Below are positions 15,940 to 24,878 of a stretch of 64,000 nucleotides of DNA, piece after piece. The stretch comes from UMGS1994 sp944386155 (GTDB lineage: Bacteria; Bacillota; Clostridia; TANB77; CAG-508): assembly GCA_963931085.1 (NCBI GenBank), contig OZ006973.1:1054001-1118000 (forward strand), read 5' to 3'. The position numbers and the translations under genes were made by a program. Every line of letters begins with the position of its first letter. The first letter of the stretch is position 1. Below the pieces are notes generated by a model. It searched no databases, was not told where the DNA came from, and saw only the letters and a list, made by a program, of their open reading frames with translations.

Positions 15940-16361
15940 ATTGTTTCCTCCTCTTCTTTTAGCTGTTTTGCAAGTATTATTTCTTCAGAACCATTTGGAA
16001 GTGTAAATTCCCCAATTTTTTTAAATCCTAATTTATCATAAAAATATTTACTAGATTCATCTTCTCTTGTACATGTCATAATTGCATTATATCCTCTTCT
16101 TTTAATTTCTTCTTCGAAAAACTCTATTATTCCTCTTCCATAACCTTTACCTCTGTTATGTTCTGTTACATAAAGCATATTAATAAATGGTGTATTGTCC
16201 CAGAAAAGATTATATCTAAGCCATCCTAAAAAAACTTCGTTTTCTTCTGCTATAAAAACTCTTTTTGAATTTATTGCATTATATAATTCGTCTTGAGTTA
16301 CTTTCTTATCCCTTTCTGTTAAATTTTCTAAATCATCCATTGTTGCTTCTCTAATATACAC
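15936..16361 (-). CDS. GNAT-family N-acetyltransferase
   Basis: The protein starts near Y-I-R-E-A-T-M-D-D-L, the usual GNAT entry. It has F-L-G-W-L-R in the central strand, the acetyl-CoA loop V-T-E-H-N-R-G-K-G-Y-G-R-G-I (about residues 68-81), and ends with Y-F-Y-D-K-L-G-F-K. Two GTG codons could start it, at 16370 and 16361. The second is better spaced from the AAAGG site, so I chose it. It is cotranscribed with the ferredoxin. The target is unknown. Confidence 0.83.
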   Translation of the reverse strand: MYIREATMDDLENLTERDKKVTQDELYNAINSKRVFIAEENEVFLGWLRYNLFWDNTPFINMLYVTEHNRGKGYGRGIIEFFEEEIKRRGYNAIMTCTREDESSKYFYDKLGFKKIGEFTLPNGSEEIILAKQLKEEEETI

Positions 16362-16412
16362 TTTTTTCACCCTTTCTTTTTACTTTTGTAATATATATCT
16401 TTATATTAAATA

Positions 16413-17264
16413 CTATTCTTTTATTTCTAAATAATTCTTTAAATCTTTTAAAGAATTTTTAGCATCTTCTACTCCTAAATCATACATTTCTTTAAGTTTT
16501 GATGTATCCCTTTCTATTCTTTTTATATCTACTAATCTAGAAGGTCTTATTACAAAAATCTTTTTGTCTTTTTCTAAAAAAATTACTTTTTCAACTTCAC
16601 TATTATACATTTTATATCTATTATTTAATGTATCTATATAATTTGGATATCTTTTATAATACCATTTTGATATTTTCTTGCTACTTTTCTTTTTTCTATA
16701 TTCTAATGGTCTTGTTAACACTACAATTACTTTATCTACACCCATTTTCATCATTTCATCTACTGGTATACTATCTGATGTACCTCCATCTAGATATTTC
16801 TTTCCATCTATTTGTACGATTTTAGACACATATGGCATAGATCCAGATGCTCTTAAATATTCTATATCTTTTTGAGCATCTTCTATTTTTATATACTCTG
16901 GTTTTCCAGTATCTAGATTAGTTACAACTGCATAAAACTCTTCTGGGCTTTTTTTATATGTTTCATTATCAAATATATCTAATTTATTTGGGAGCTCATC
17001 ATAGCAAAACTCTTTATTTACAATATCTCCTGTTTTTACTAATGACTTAAACCCCATATATCTTTCATCATTTGCATATTTCAAATTATATCTTAATGTC
17101 CTACCTTTTTGTCTTGATTTATAATTTACCCCAAATAAAGCACCTGCAGATACTCCTATAATTGTATCTATTTTTATATCCTTATTATCTAAGAAGACAT
17201 CAAGTACCCCAGCTGTATATAATCCTCTCATAGCTCCGCCTTCTAGGACTAATCCAACTTTCAT
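16413..17264 (-). CDS. Patatin-like phospholipase
   Basis: Near the N terminus G-L-V-L-E-G-G-A-M-R-G-L-Y-T-A-G forms the oxyanion loop. G-V-S-A-G carries the nucleophile serine (about residue 39) and D-G-G-T-S-D-S carries the catalytic aspartate (about residue 160). This Ser-Asp dyad defines bacterial patatins of the YjjU type, which hydrolyse acyl esters of lipids. The ATG at 17264 has an AGGTG site, and the longer in-frame start lacks one. The protein has 283 residues, soluble, without a signal peptide. Confidence 0.9.
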   Translation of the reverse strand: MKVGLVLEGGAMRGLYTAGVLDVFLDNKDIKIDTIIGVSAGALFGVNYKSRQKGRTLRYNLKYANDERYMGFKSLVKTGDIVNKEFCYDELPNKLDIFDNETYKKSPEEFYAVVTNLDTGKPEYIKIEDAQKDIEYLRASGSMPYVSKIVQIDGKKYLDGGTSDSIPVDEMMKMGVDKVIVVLTRPLEYRKKKSSKKISKWYYKRYPNYIDTLNNRYKMYNSEVEKVIFLEKDKKIFVIRPSRLVDIKRIERDTSKLKEMYDLGVEDAKNSLKDLKNYLEIKE

Positions 17265-17364
17265 TTTATCACCTGCTTTTATAAGTTTATTATGTATTTT
17301 CATTTTTTGATTTTTGTTTTTATTTTTATTTTATCTTTTTCGTCATTATATCACAAAATAAAAA

Positions 17365-17676
17365 TTACACAAATATAATACTTATAATATCAGATGTATT
17401 TATATTAATCTCCTTATCTATTTGAATCTTTTTTCGTATATAATCAATATTTGTGACCCTTCCAAAAGCCTCTACATATTTTCCATTTCTATAAAATTTT
17501 AATCTTACACATCTTCCTATCTCAATTTGATTAAACTTATCATTAAGCTCTACTAAAGATTCTTCAGATAATTCTTTTCTTTCTTCATATTCAATCTCTT
17601 TTTCTCGTAATGCTTCGCTAAATCCTTTTAGAGCATCAAAAGGAAGAAATTGTTTTGCTCTAGATACTCTATCCAC
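17365..17676 (-). CDS. YolD-like protein
   Basis: The protein has 103 residues and the YolD signature: an opening R-A-K-Q-F-L-P-F-D-A-L-K-G-F, a central charged helix, and a C-terminal small beta barrel. YolD-like proteins almost always sit next to UvrX-type Y-family polymerases, as here. The start is GTG at 17676, seven bases after AGGAGGT. It overlaps the end of the polymerase gene by eight bases, so translation is coupled. Confidence 0.88.
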   Translation of the reverse strand: MDRVSRAKQFLPFDALKGFSEALREKEIEYEERKELSEESLVELNDKFNQIEIGRCVRLKFYRNGKYVEAFGRVTNIDYIRKKIQIDKEININTSDIISIIFV

Positions 17677-18926
17677 TATTATGACCTCCTATAAGTTTAT
17701 TTCTCATAATTGTTGTTGCACCTTCTTGTAAATCCATACCCCTTATAATACTATTTTTCCCCATCTCGTTTTTAATTTTACACACTGCATACGCTAATTT
17801 ACTTTCTTTATCTTTTTTATCTTGATTTTCAAATAAACTTAATTGGATATTTGAAGAGTTAATAACATTTGCAAAATTAACACCAATTCTTCTTATTGCA
17901 ACATTTTTATTTGTCGTAGTATCATATAAATATAAAAATTGTTTTAATAAATCTGAATATATATTCGTATGGTTTCCTATTTTTCTTAATCCGCCTGTTG
18001 ATTTAATAATATTTTTAGAATAGCCAATATATAAACCTATTGTATCTGTTACTAAATTACTTTCCACTAATTTTAAACTTCCGAATCTCTACCATTTCTT
18101 TTAATACAATTCTTGCTTTTTCAAAAGAATAATCTTCAAATAAAATTTGGCTATTTGTAATAGAATTTGTTTTAGGTTTATATTTTTTAATATCTGCTAT
18201 TGTACAGGATTCTTTTCCAAAAGAATGATCTATTAAATATTCCGCATTTATTCCAAACTCTTTATATAACCTTTTTTTATCAGTCGTAGCAATATCATAC
18301 ATATCAAATAATCTTAATTTATTTAATCTTCTCTCTATTCCTTTTCCTATTTGCCAAAAATCTGAAAGAGGTTTATGATGCCATAATTCTTTTTTATATT
18401 TTTCTTCATCTAAATATCCAATATTTGTACTACTATGTTTTGCAGTAATATCTAAAGCAATTTTAGCTAAATACATATTTGTCCCGATTCCGCAAGTTGC
18501 CGTAATTCCATATGTATCAAAAATATCTTTCATAATAATTTTTGCAAGACTTACTACATCTGTATTATATAATTTTAAGTAATTCGTAACATCCATAAAA
18601 GCTTCATCTATCGAATATACATGTATATCATCTTTAGAAAAGTATTTTAAATATATACCATAAATATTAGCAGAATATTCTATATACTTTTTCATTCTTG
18701 GAGGAGCAATTATATATTTGATATTAGGCGGTATTTCATATATTCTACATCTATTTTTCACTCCTAACATTTTCATCTTAGGAGAAATTGCTAAACAAAT
18801 TGTCCCTTTTCCCCTACTTGGATCTGCAACTACTAAATTAGTACTAAAAGGATCTAAAGATCTTTCTACACATTCTACAGAAGCATAAAAAGTTTTTAAA
18901 TCTATACACATATAATATCTCTGCAT
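17669..18926 (-). CDS. UvrX-type Y-family DNA polymerase, interrupted by a +1 frameshift at CGG
   Basis: The first frame gives C-I-D-L-K-T-F-Y-A-S-V-E-C, Y-S-I-D-E-A-F-M-D-V (catalytic acidic residues) and C-G-I-G-T-N-M-Y-L-A-K, the palm and fingers of a translesion polymerase. It ends after G-K at a TAA just past 18081. The next frame supplies L-V-E-S-N-L-V-T-D-T-I and the rest of the little-finger domain. Dropping the C of an in-frame CGG (18081-18083) joins them seamlessly. The total length is 3n+1. The start at 18926 follows AGGAG. Either the ribosome shifts here or the gene is decayed. The intact remainder and coupled YolD gene argue for the former. Confidence 0.82.
18081..18083 (-). other. 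CGG frameshift site 1 (polymerase)
   Basis: The codons read GAG ATT CGG AAG TTT. Skipping C gives GAG ATT GGA AGT TTA AAA TTA GTG, which fits the family sequence. It is the only in-frame CGG of the gene. Confidence 0.85.
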
Positions 18927-19014
18927 ATATATCACTCCTGTTTGTTACTTTAAAAACATTATAGCATCATTTGGTTTTCTTGTAAACATTTGTTCGTATT
19001 TTGTTTTAAAAAAT

Positions 19015-19049
19015 AAAACAAATAATTAAAAAAACTAATCATTTGTTTT
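19015..19049 (-). terminator. Terminator of the ZIP transporter gene
   Basis: AAAACAAAT (19015-19023) pairs with ATTTGTTTT (19041-19049). A T-rich tail follows on the minus strand. Confidence 0.7.
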
Positions 19050-19082
19050 ACCAAAAATGTTTATTTTTAAATTTTTTATTAA

Positions 19083-19859
19083 TCACCCAAGTGCAACATC
19101 TAATATCATCATTATAACAAAACCTATTGCTACACCAATCGTTCCAATATTAGAATGTTCTCCTGCTTGAGATTCAGGGATTAATTCTTCGACCACAACA
19201 TAGATCATTGCTCCTGCTGCAAAAGAAAGTAAATAAGGTAATATAGGTGTTACAATACTTGTAAGCAAAATAGTTATAATAGCTCCTATTGGCTCAACAA
19301 CACCTGATAATGTTCCGTATAAAAATGCTTTTGGTTTTGAAATTCCTTCATTTTTTAATGGCATTGAAATTATTGCTCCCTCTGGAAAGTTTTGTATTGC
19401 TATTCCTATTGACAAGGCGAATGCACCTGCAAGAGTAATCGTTGTATTTTGTGCCAAAACTCCTGCAAATACAACTCCAACAGCCATTCCTTCTGGAATA
19501 TTATGTAGGGTTACTGCAAGTACCATCATAGTTGTATTTTTTAATTTAGCTTTTATACCCTCTGGATTTTTTGAATTTAAGTGTAAATGAGGTATTATAC
19601 TATCTAAAACTAACAAAAAGATAATTCCAAATAAAAATCCTATAGCAGCAGGAATCCATGATATTATTCCTTGTTCTTCTGCCATTTCTATTGACGGTGT
19701 AATTAAAGACCATATTGAGGCTGCTATCATTACTCCAGAAGCAAAACCTAATAATAGTTTTTGAACTTTTGAATTTATTTTATCTTTCATTAAAAAGACC
19801 ATTGCTGATCCTAAAACTGTTCCTAAAAAAGGAATTAGTAATCCTAAAGTAATCTCCAT
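19083..19859 (-). CDS. ZIP-family divalent metal transporter (GufA-like)
   Basis: This 258-residue, eight-helix membrane protein carries the paired ZIP metal-site motifs: V-T-L-H-N-I-P-E-G in helix IV and I-A-I-Q-N-F-P-E-G in helix V. H-L-H-L-N in the variable loop is also typical. It would import zinc or another divalent ion. The first residues form an uncleaved first helix. The gene appears to be monocistronic, with an AGGAG site and a terminator. Confidence 0.93.
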   Translation of the reverse strand: MEITLGLLIPFLGTVLGSAMVFLMKDKINSKVQKLLLGFASGVMIAASIWSLITPSIEMAEEQGIISWIPAAIGFLFGIIFLLVLDSIIPHLHLNSKNPEGIKAKLKNTTMMVLAVTLHNIPEGMAVGVVFAGVLAQNTTITLAGAFALSIGIAIQNFPEGAIISMPLKNEGISKPKAFLYGTLSGVVEPIGAIITILLTSIVTPILPYLLSFAAGAMIYVVVEELIPESQAGEHSNIGTIGVAIGFVIMMILDVALG

Positions 19860-19911
19860 AAATATTCCTCCTTAATTATAAAAAGTTTCATTAAAATCTA
19901 TACTCTAATAT

Positions 19912-20427
19912 CTAAATTTTGTCTAAATCATATAAAAATCCTACTTCTTTATATTTCTTTCCACCAAATTCTATATCTTTTTCTAATATTATTTTTCCAC
20001 CCATTTTAGTATAGAATTTTTTTGCATTTTCATTTTCTTTTAAACACCAAAGAATCATTTTTGATTTATTTAACTTCTTAAACTCATTTTTCACATAAGA
20101 AAATAGTTTCGTTCCTACCCCCATATGTTTATACTCAAACTTCACATACAAAGCAAGTAATTCACAATCTGCTTCTTTTATCTCTTCATTTCTATTTTCA
20201 TTTAAATATCTACAAAATCCAATAACTTTATTTTCATATTCTGCAACAATAAATCCATTTGAATCAAAATCTTTTTTTCTTTTTTTAATCTTTTCTTCTC
20301 TACTTAAGTTATCTAAATACTCATCATCTATTATTCCTCTATATGATGTTTGCCATCCAGTAACTTGAATATCTACTACATCTTCTATATCTTCTCTTTT
20401 TACTTTTCTTATAATAATATTTTCCAT
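19912..20427 (-). CDS. GNAT-family N-acetyltransferase
   Basis: The sequence opens I-I-I-R-K-V-K-R-E-D-I-E-D-V-V with W-Q-T-S-Y-R-G, a pattern common in GNATs of the RimI/PhnO-like type. The acetyl-CoA loop is K-F-E-Y-K-H-M-G-V-G-T-K-L-F (about residues 100-113) and the end motif is A-K-K-F-Y-T-K-M-G-G. The in-frame ATG at 20436 is too close to GGAG, so the ATG at 20427 is preferred. The substrate is unknown. Confidence 0.85.
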   Translation of the reverse strand: MENIIIRKVKREDIEDVVDIQVTGWQTSYRGIIDDEYLDNLSREEKIKKRKKDFDSNGFIVAEYENKVIGFCRYLNENRNEEIKEADCELLALYVKFEYKHMGVGTKLFSYVKNEFKKLNKSKMILWCLKENENAKKFYTKMGGKIILEKDIEFGGKKYKEVGFLYDLDKI

Positions 20428-20476
20428 AAAACTCATACTCCCAAATATTCTCTAAAAATATAATAACACAAAAATT

Positions 20477-20515
20477 AAAAAGTAGACAATTATTTTATTA
20501 ATTTATCTACTTTTT
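20477..20515 (-). terminator. Terminator of the LysR-type gene
   Basis: AAAAAGTAGA (20477-20486) pairs with TCTACTTTTT (20506-20515). It lies eight bases past the stop on the minus strand. Confidence 0.75.
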
Positions 20516-20522
20516 TATATAA

Positions 20523-21419
20523 TTAAAGTTCATTTTCATAATATCTTTTAATTTCATTTATTAGCTCTAATGTAGCTTTATTAATCATATTTTTCTTTAA
20601 AGTTGCTATTCCTTCTTTAGTTCCATCTAATATAACTTCTTTTATTACATCCACTTTATCATTAATTTCTTCTACATCACTTGTGTTTGCAATACCAATT
20701 CCAATTTCATCTAAAACCAATTGTTTAATAATAGTTGAGCTTGTAACTTCATAATGTGCTTCTAATTTAATATTTTTGCTTAATAAATAATCATCTATCA
20801 TTTTTCTTTTAGCAGTACTACTTTTAGGCAAAATCAATATATCGTTTTGAATATCGTCAATAGTCTTAATTTTATGCTCTTTTAAATATTTTTTACTTGC
20901 AAAAAAACAATACCTTGCTTGTTTTAATCCAATAGTTTCTACATTTGAATATCTACTAAGTCCATCTTTTAAGTTTAAAACAACTATATCTAAATCTCCA
21001 TTTGCAAGTTTTTTCACCATTTCTTCTGTTTTTCCATTGCTAATACTAATATTTACTTTAGGATATTTTTTTATAAAATTTATAAGTGGATTATATATAA
21101 GTGATAAAATTGAAGAATTTGAACCTCCAATTCTAATAGTTCCTCTTTCTAAGTTATTGTACTGTGAAAATAAATTTTCTGCATTACTCATTGTTTCGAT
21201 ACTGTCTTTCACATATTCATATAAGTTCTTTCCTTCTTCTGTTAATTCAACACCATTTTTATTTCTATAAAAAACTTTACCACCTAAAAGTTTCTCTAAT
21301 TTTTGAATTGATTGTGTTATAGCAGATTGAGACACATACATATTCTTAGCTGCTTTTGAAAAATTTTTATATTTTACTACTTCACAAAATACTCTATATA
21401 ATTCTAAATCTGTATTCAT
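20523..21419 (-). CDS. LysR-family transcriptional regulator
   Basis: The first 60 residues are a textbook LysR winged helix-turn-helix: F-x-x-V-V-K-Y-K-N-F-S-K-A-A-K-N-M-Y-V-S-Q-S-A-I-T-Q-S-I-Q-K-L-E. They are followed by a type 2 periplasmic-binding-like effector domain starting around G-T-I-R-I-G-G. At 298 residues it has the family length. The inducer is unknown. The nearest potential target is the S51 peptidase gene, which lies 42 bases upstream and is read in the same direction. Confidence 0.92.
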   Translation of the reverse strand: MNTDLELYRVFCEVVKYKNFSKAAKNMYVSQSAITQSIQKLEKLLGGKVFYRNKNGVELTEEGKNLYEYVKDSIETMSNAENLFSQYNNLERGTIRIGGSNSSILSLIYNPLINFIKKYPKVNISISNGKTEEMVKKLANGDLDIVVLNLKDGLSRYSNVETIGLKQARYCFFASKKYLKEHKIKTIDDIQNDILILPKSSTAKRKMIDDYLLSKNIKLEAHYEVTSSTIIKQLVLDEIGIGIANTSDVEEINDKVDVIKEVILDGTKEGIATLKKNMINKATLELINEIKRYYENEL

Positions 21420-21461
21420 TTATATTTCTCCAATATTTCTATAATATTTTGTATTTAAAAT

Positions 21462-22124
21462 CTAATTTCCAAATATTCTAGGACTTCCTACAAAATACAT
21501 TTTTCCATTATCATAAAATAAAGCTTCATCATCTGTTAGGGCATATACTTTAAAAGGATTATCTTTTAAAGTTTTTTCGTAAAATTCTTCTGTCCAATTA
21601 GATCTATCTTTTCTTAAATAATGAGGAATAATATTTACACCAATTAAACCTAAAGTTTTATTTTCTATTTTTTCTTCTTCAATATCATATCTTTCTTTCC
21701 AAAAATCTTTACTTTCAATATGTTTTCCAAGGAGATTTGCTCCTGCTGAAGTTCCCATTATTACTATATCTTTTTTTGCTACTTCTTCTATTACATCAGT
21801 AAGATCAAGTTCTTTTAGAAGACTCGGAAGAGCAAATTGTTTGCCACCTACTATATATACTAAATCAGAACTTAGTAATCTCTTCTTTATTTCTTCTTTA
21901 CTATGAGCTCTTAAATTTACAAAATCAATTCTTCCACCTATGTATTTTTCTATTCTAGATAATTCATTAATAAGCCATCTTTTGCTTTTATCTCCTCCAA
22001 GAACAACATATGCTTCATTAATTATTGCTACATTAATATTCTCTAAAGGTTTTCCTACTAACTTTGATACTTCATTTGCAATTTTGTCATTCATAAAACC
22101 TTGTGATGCAAGTACTAATTTCAT
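21462..22124 (-). CDS. Peptidase S51-like (dipeptidase E family) protein
   Basis: The protein has 220 residues. The nucleophile elbow G-T-S-A-G-A-N (about residue 123) and the upstream Y-I-V-G-G-K-Q-F strand (about residue 92) are the family markers of peptidase E/cyanophycinase. A histidine in N-I-I-P-H-Y may complete the catalytic site. Such cytosolic serine peptidases cleave Asp-X dipeptides or are of unknown specificity. Confidence 0.87.
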   Translation of the reverse strand: MKLVLASQGFMNDKIANEVSKLVGKPLENINVAIINEAYVVLGGDKSKRWLINELSRIEKYIGGRIDFVNLRAHSKEEIKKRLLSSDLVYIVGGKQFALPSLLKELDLTDVIEEVAKKDIVIMGTSAGANLLGKHIESKDFWKERYDIEEEKIENKTLGLIGVNIIPHYLRKDRSNWTEEFYEKTLKDNPFKVYALTDDEALFYDNGKMYFVGSPRIFGN

Positions 22125-22215
22125 ATAAATACCTTCTTTCTTTTATAAAATTAATTTTAAGTTTAATCTTTATTTTTGTTTCTTTCTTAATTTTACTTAA
22201 ATTTTAAATTATAAT

Positions 22216-22626
22216 TTAAAACAAAACCATACCTTCTCCAAGTCCCGCTTCTTTTCTAGTCTTAAAACCAAACTTTTTATAAAAAGACTCTCTTCCTAAA
22301 GAAGGTCCAATATAAGTTCTAATTCCCGGATTTATTTTCTTATACTCATTTATCTTTTTAAGAAGTAAATTCATTATTTCTGTTCCAATTTTATTTCCTT
22401 GATATTCTGGGATAACAATAACATCTTGAATATATAAAAATATTGTTTTATCTCCAATTATTCTTCCATAACCAATTACTTTTTTCTCATCATAAACTGT
22501 AATAGAATATAATGTATTGTCTAAAGCTTCTTTTACAACTATATTATCTCTTTTCCCCCAGCCAACTTTTTCATTTAAATAATTAAAATTTTCTACTGAT
22601 ATTTTTTCTTCACTATATTTTATCAT
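22216..22626 (-). CDS. GNAT-family N-acetyltransferase
   Basis: This 136-residue protein matches the short GNAT type with V-I-G-Y-G-R-I-I-G-D and Y-I-Q-D-V-I-V-I-P-E-Y-Q-G-N-K-I-G-T-E-I-M, where the acetyl-CoA loop Q-G-N-K-I-G is close to consensus. It ends F-Y-K-K-F-G-F. It is the first of three consecutive GNAT genes (22216-23732) with small gaps, probably one operon with the P-loop kinase upstream. Confidence 0.87.
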   Translation of the reverse strand: MIKYSEEKISVENFNYLNEKVGWGKRDNIVVKEALDNTLYSITVYDEKKVIGYGRIIGDKTIFLYIQDVIVIPEYQGNKIGTEIMNLLLKKINEYKKINPGIRTYIGPSLGRESFYKKFGFKTRKEAGLGEGMVLF

Positions 22627-22642
22627 TTTTCTTTCCTTTTAA

Positions 22643-23155
22643 TTAAATTCCAAATTCTTTTGAATAGATAACTGTACCATCAATTTTATCTGCATTATCA
22701 TTTAACTTTACTGCCATAAAATTTTTATCATCTACTTCAAAAGGAGGTTTTATACCATAAACTTTAGCAGGAACATATCCAAACTTCGGATAGTAATTTT
22801 CACTTCCTAGTACAACAGAATAATTGTATCCTAATTCTTTTGCAATTCTATGTCCTTCTTTTATTAATAAGCTTCCTATTCCTTGTCTTTGATATTCTGG
22901 AAGTACAGCAAGGGGAGCAAGTGCAATTTCTTCATTTTCTCCTATATTTATTTTTGTAAACATTATATATCCTACTATTTTATCATTATCATTTGCTACT
23001 AATGAAAGTTCAGGAATGTACGCATTTCCTTTTCTCAAATCATTTACTAAATCTTGCTCGTTTCCATCACAATGAGAAGCTTTACTAAAAGCTGTTTTTA
23101 CTACATCATAGATCACATCATAATCTTTTTCATTTTCTTTCCTTATTTCTATCAT
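22643..23155 (-). CDS. GNAT-family N-acetyltransferase (YhbS-like)
   Basis: The opening I-E-I-R-K-E-N-E-K-D-Y-D-V-I, the acetyl-CoA loop L-P-E-Y-Q-R-Q-G-I-G-S-L-L-I, and the following V-V-L-G-S-E-N-Y-Y-P-K-F-G-Y are characteristic of the YhbS group of predicted acetyltransferases. The ATG at 23155 follows AAGGAG, and the longer frame would run into the neighbouring gene. The acceptor is unknown. Confidence 0.87.
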   Translation of the reverse strand: MIEIRKENEKDYDVIYDVVKTAFSKASHCDGNEQDLVNDLRKGNAYIPELSLVANDNDKIVGYIMFTKINIGENEEIALAPLAVLPEYQRQGIGSLLIKEGHRIAKELGYNYSVVLGSENYYPKFGYVPAKVYGIKPPFEVDDKNFMAVKLNDNADKIDGTVIYSKEFGI

Positions 23156-23171
23156 ATAATTCTCCTTAAAA

Positions 23172-23732
23172 CTACTCACTTATTTTCTTATATACAAAAT
23201 TATATAAGAAGTCTCCAAAATAATTTCTCATAAGGCACATATATTCTTCTTTGCTTACGTGTTTTCCCTCTTCATTATAACATAGCATTTCATAATCTTC
23301 TCCATATTCTTTTATCGTGTAATTCAAATCATAAAAGCCATTTTTTATATAAAAATTTTTTCTTCTTTTCCTTTGCTCAGAATTTTCTCTGTTTTCATTT
23401 ACTTCTTCTATATTTAAAACTATTCTATAATCTTTATACTTTTCTTTTAACAAAGATAATATCTTGCCACCATATCCATTACCTCTTGCATTTTTATCTG
23501 TTGCTAAATAAAAAATAAATACTATATCTTTATAAATTACATTATAAACTAATCCTGCAAATTTAGCTTCTTCATATATTCCATAAAAATTTACATTATC
23601 TTTTTTGCTAAGTCTTTTTAAAAGCCAAAATGGAACTTGCTCATTTTTAGGAAAAGCTTCTTTATATACATTTTTTAAATCTTTTACAATTTCTTTATTA
23701 TATTTTACATCAATAAAATCTAATTCAAGCAT
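23172..23732 (-). CDS. GNAT-family N-acetyltransferase
   Basis: This 186-residue protein has F-A-G-L-V-Y-N-V central strand, L-A-T-D-K-N-A-R-G-N-G-Y-G-G-K-I-L as acetyl-CoA loop, and F-Y-I-K-N-G-F-Y at the end. Its C-terminal 40 residues extend past the usual fold. It is the third member of the GNAT run. Confidence 0.85.
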   Translation of the reverse strand: MLELDFIDVKYNKEIVKDLKNVYKEAFPKNEQVPFWLLKRLSKKDNVNFYGIYEEAKFAGLVYNVIYKDIVFIFYLATDKNARGNGYGGKILSLLKEKYKDYRIVLNIEEVNENRENSEQRKRRKNFYIKNGFYDLNYTIKEYGEDYEMLCYNEEGKHVSKEEYMCLMRNYFGDFLYNFVYKKISE

Positions 23733-23761
23733 AAATAAACCTCTTTTTAAAAGTAATTTTC

Positions 23762-24289
23762 TTACTTAATATCTCCAAAAATATTTAAATCTATATCGTA
23801 CTTATCATCAATTAAAATATAATTATAACCATATTTTTTACACATATCTAAATTATATTTATTCTGCTCTATAAATTCATCTATATTTATATTATCCTTA
23901 TATAATCTATTTTCTATTACATTTTCATATTTTAAAATGTTTTCTATATTATTTTTTATATATTTTTCAGTCATAATTAAACATACATATTTTATATTTT
24001 TCAAATATTCTTCTGAAAAATCATCTTTAAAATTAAAAGGTATGTATACACCTTCAATTATAATATTTTGATTATTCTCTATATTAGTTTTTATTATCTC
24101 TCTTACAATAGGCCATAAGTACTTTTCTAAATTCTCGTCATCTTCTACAGAAATATTTGTATATTTACTTCTAATAAGACCCATTTTTAAATGATCAATA
24201 GATATATATGGATACTTATATTTTTCAAGTAACTTTTGCGCTAAATAAGTTTTTCCTGTATGTGATGTTCCTGCAATTAAAATTACCAT
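23762..24289 (-). CDS. P-loop kinase-like NTPase
   Basis: The N terminus is a Walker A loop, I-L-I-A-G-T-S-H-T-G-K-T-Y-L-A (lysine near residue 14), with D-H-L-K-M-G-L-I-R and I-I-I-E-G-V-Y-I-P-F as later nucleotide- and substrate-binding strands. This pattern is shared with small-molecule kinases such as 2-phosphoglycerate kinase-like proteins. The phosphoryl acceptor is unknown. The protein has 175 residues, cytosolic. Confidence 0.8.
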   Translation of the reverse strand: MVILIAGTSHTGKTYLAQKLLEKYKYPYISIDHLKMGLIRSKYTNISVEDDENLEKYLWPIVREIIKTNIENNQNIIIEGVYIPFNFKDDFSEEYLKNIKYVCLIMTEKYIKNNIENILKYENVIENRLYKDNINIDEFIEQNKYNLDMCKKYGYNYILIDDKYDIDLNIFGDIK

Positions 24290-24338
24290 TGTTTCCTCCT
24301 AAAAGAAAATTATCATATTCTTTAAAAATTTTAATCTT

Positions 24339-24731
24339 CTATTTTTTATAATCATATTCCCACAAACTAAGCTTACCATTAACAGGAATGTTTTCTATCT
24401 TTTCTACATTTTCTATCTTAAATCCATATCCATCCCAATCCGTGCTATTTATAACATTATCATATATTGGTGATTTTTTCTTTTTTAGCATTTCTCTTGC
24501 ATTTTCATCTATTTTAATACAATCTGTTAAATTTGCTTTTGCAATTATACATCCTATTGGATATTCTAAATTATACATTTCATATTTTTTCATTGCTTTT
24601 TTATCTATACCTTTTCCAGCATGAATTAAAATTTCTCCTCTATATTTTGTTTTCCATGTTCTAAATTCATATTCTTTTAATCCTTCTGCAATCAAAGATG
24701 CAAATGGTTGTTTAATAGTAATTACTTTCAT
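24339..24731 (-). CDS. ASCH-domain protein
   Basis: The protein opens M-K-V-I-T-I-K-Q-P-F-A-S-L-I-A-E-G-L-K, followed by E-F-R-T-W-K-T-K-Y-R-G-E-I-L-I-H-A-G-K, the standard ASCH beta-barrel signature. P-I-G-C-I-I-A-K-A-N-L forms a later strand. At 130 residues it is a stand-alone domain, probably binding RNA or a modified nucleoside. Distinct in sequence from the ASCH protein at 777-1121. Confidence 0.9.
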   Translation of the reverse strand: MKVITIKQPFASLIAEGLKEYEFRTWKTKYRGEILIHAGKGIDKKAMKKYEMYNLEYPIGCIIAKANLTDCIKIDENAREMLKKKKSPIYDNVINSTDWDGYGFKIENVEKIENIPVNGKLSLWEYDYKK

Positions 24732-24774
24732 ATTATTACTCCTTCTAGCTTAATAATTTGTATAATATCAAAAA

Positions 24775-24803
24775 GTGTAGTAATTATCAACTAATTACTA
24801 CAC
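24775..24803 (-). terminator. Terminator of the sigma-factor operon
   Basis: GTGTAGTAATTA (24775-24786) and TAATTACTACAC (24792-24803) form a perfect 12-bp stem with a five-base loop. CTTTTTGAT follows on the minus strand. Confidence 0.88.
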
Positions 24804-24878
24804 CAGTTTTTAGAATAAAATGAATTAAAACGCATTTAAATAATTTAAAATAATTTAAGTTAAATAATATCAAATAAG

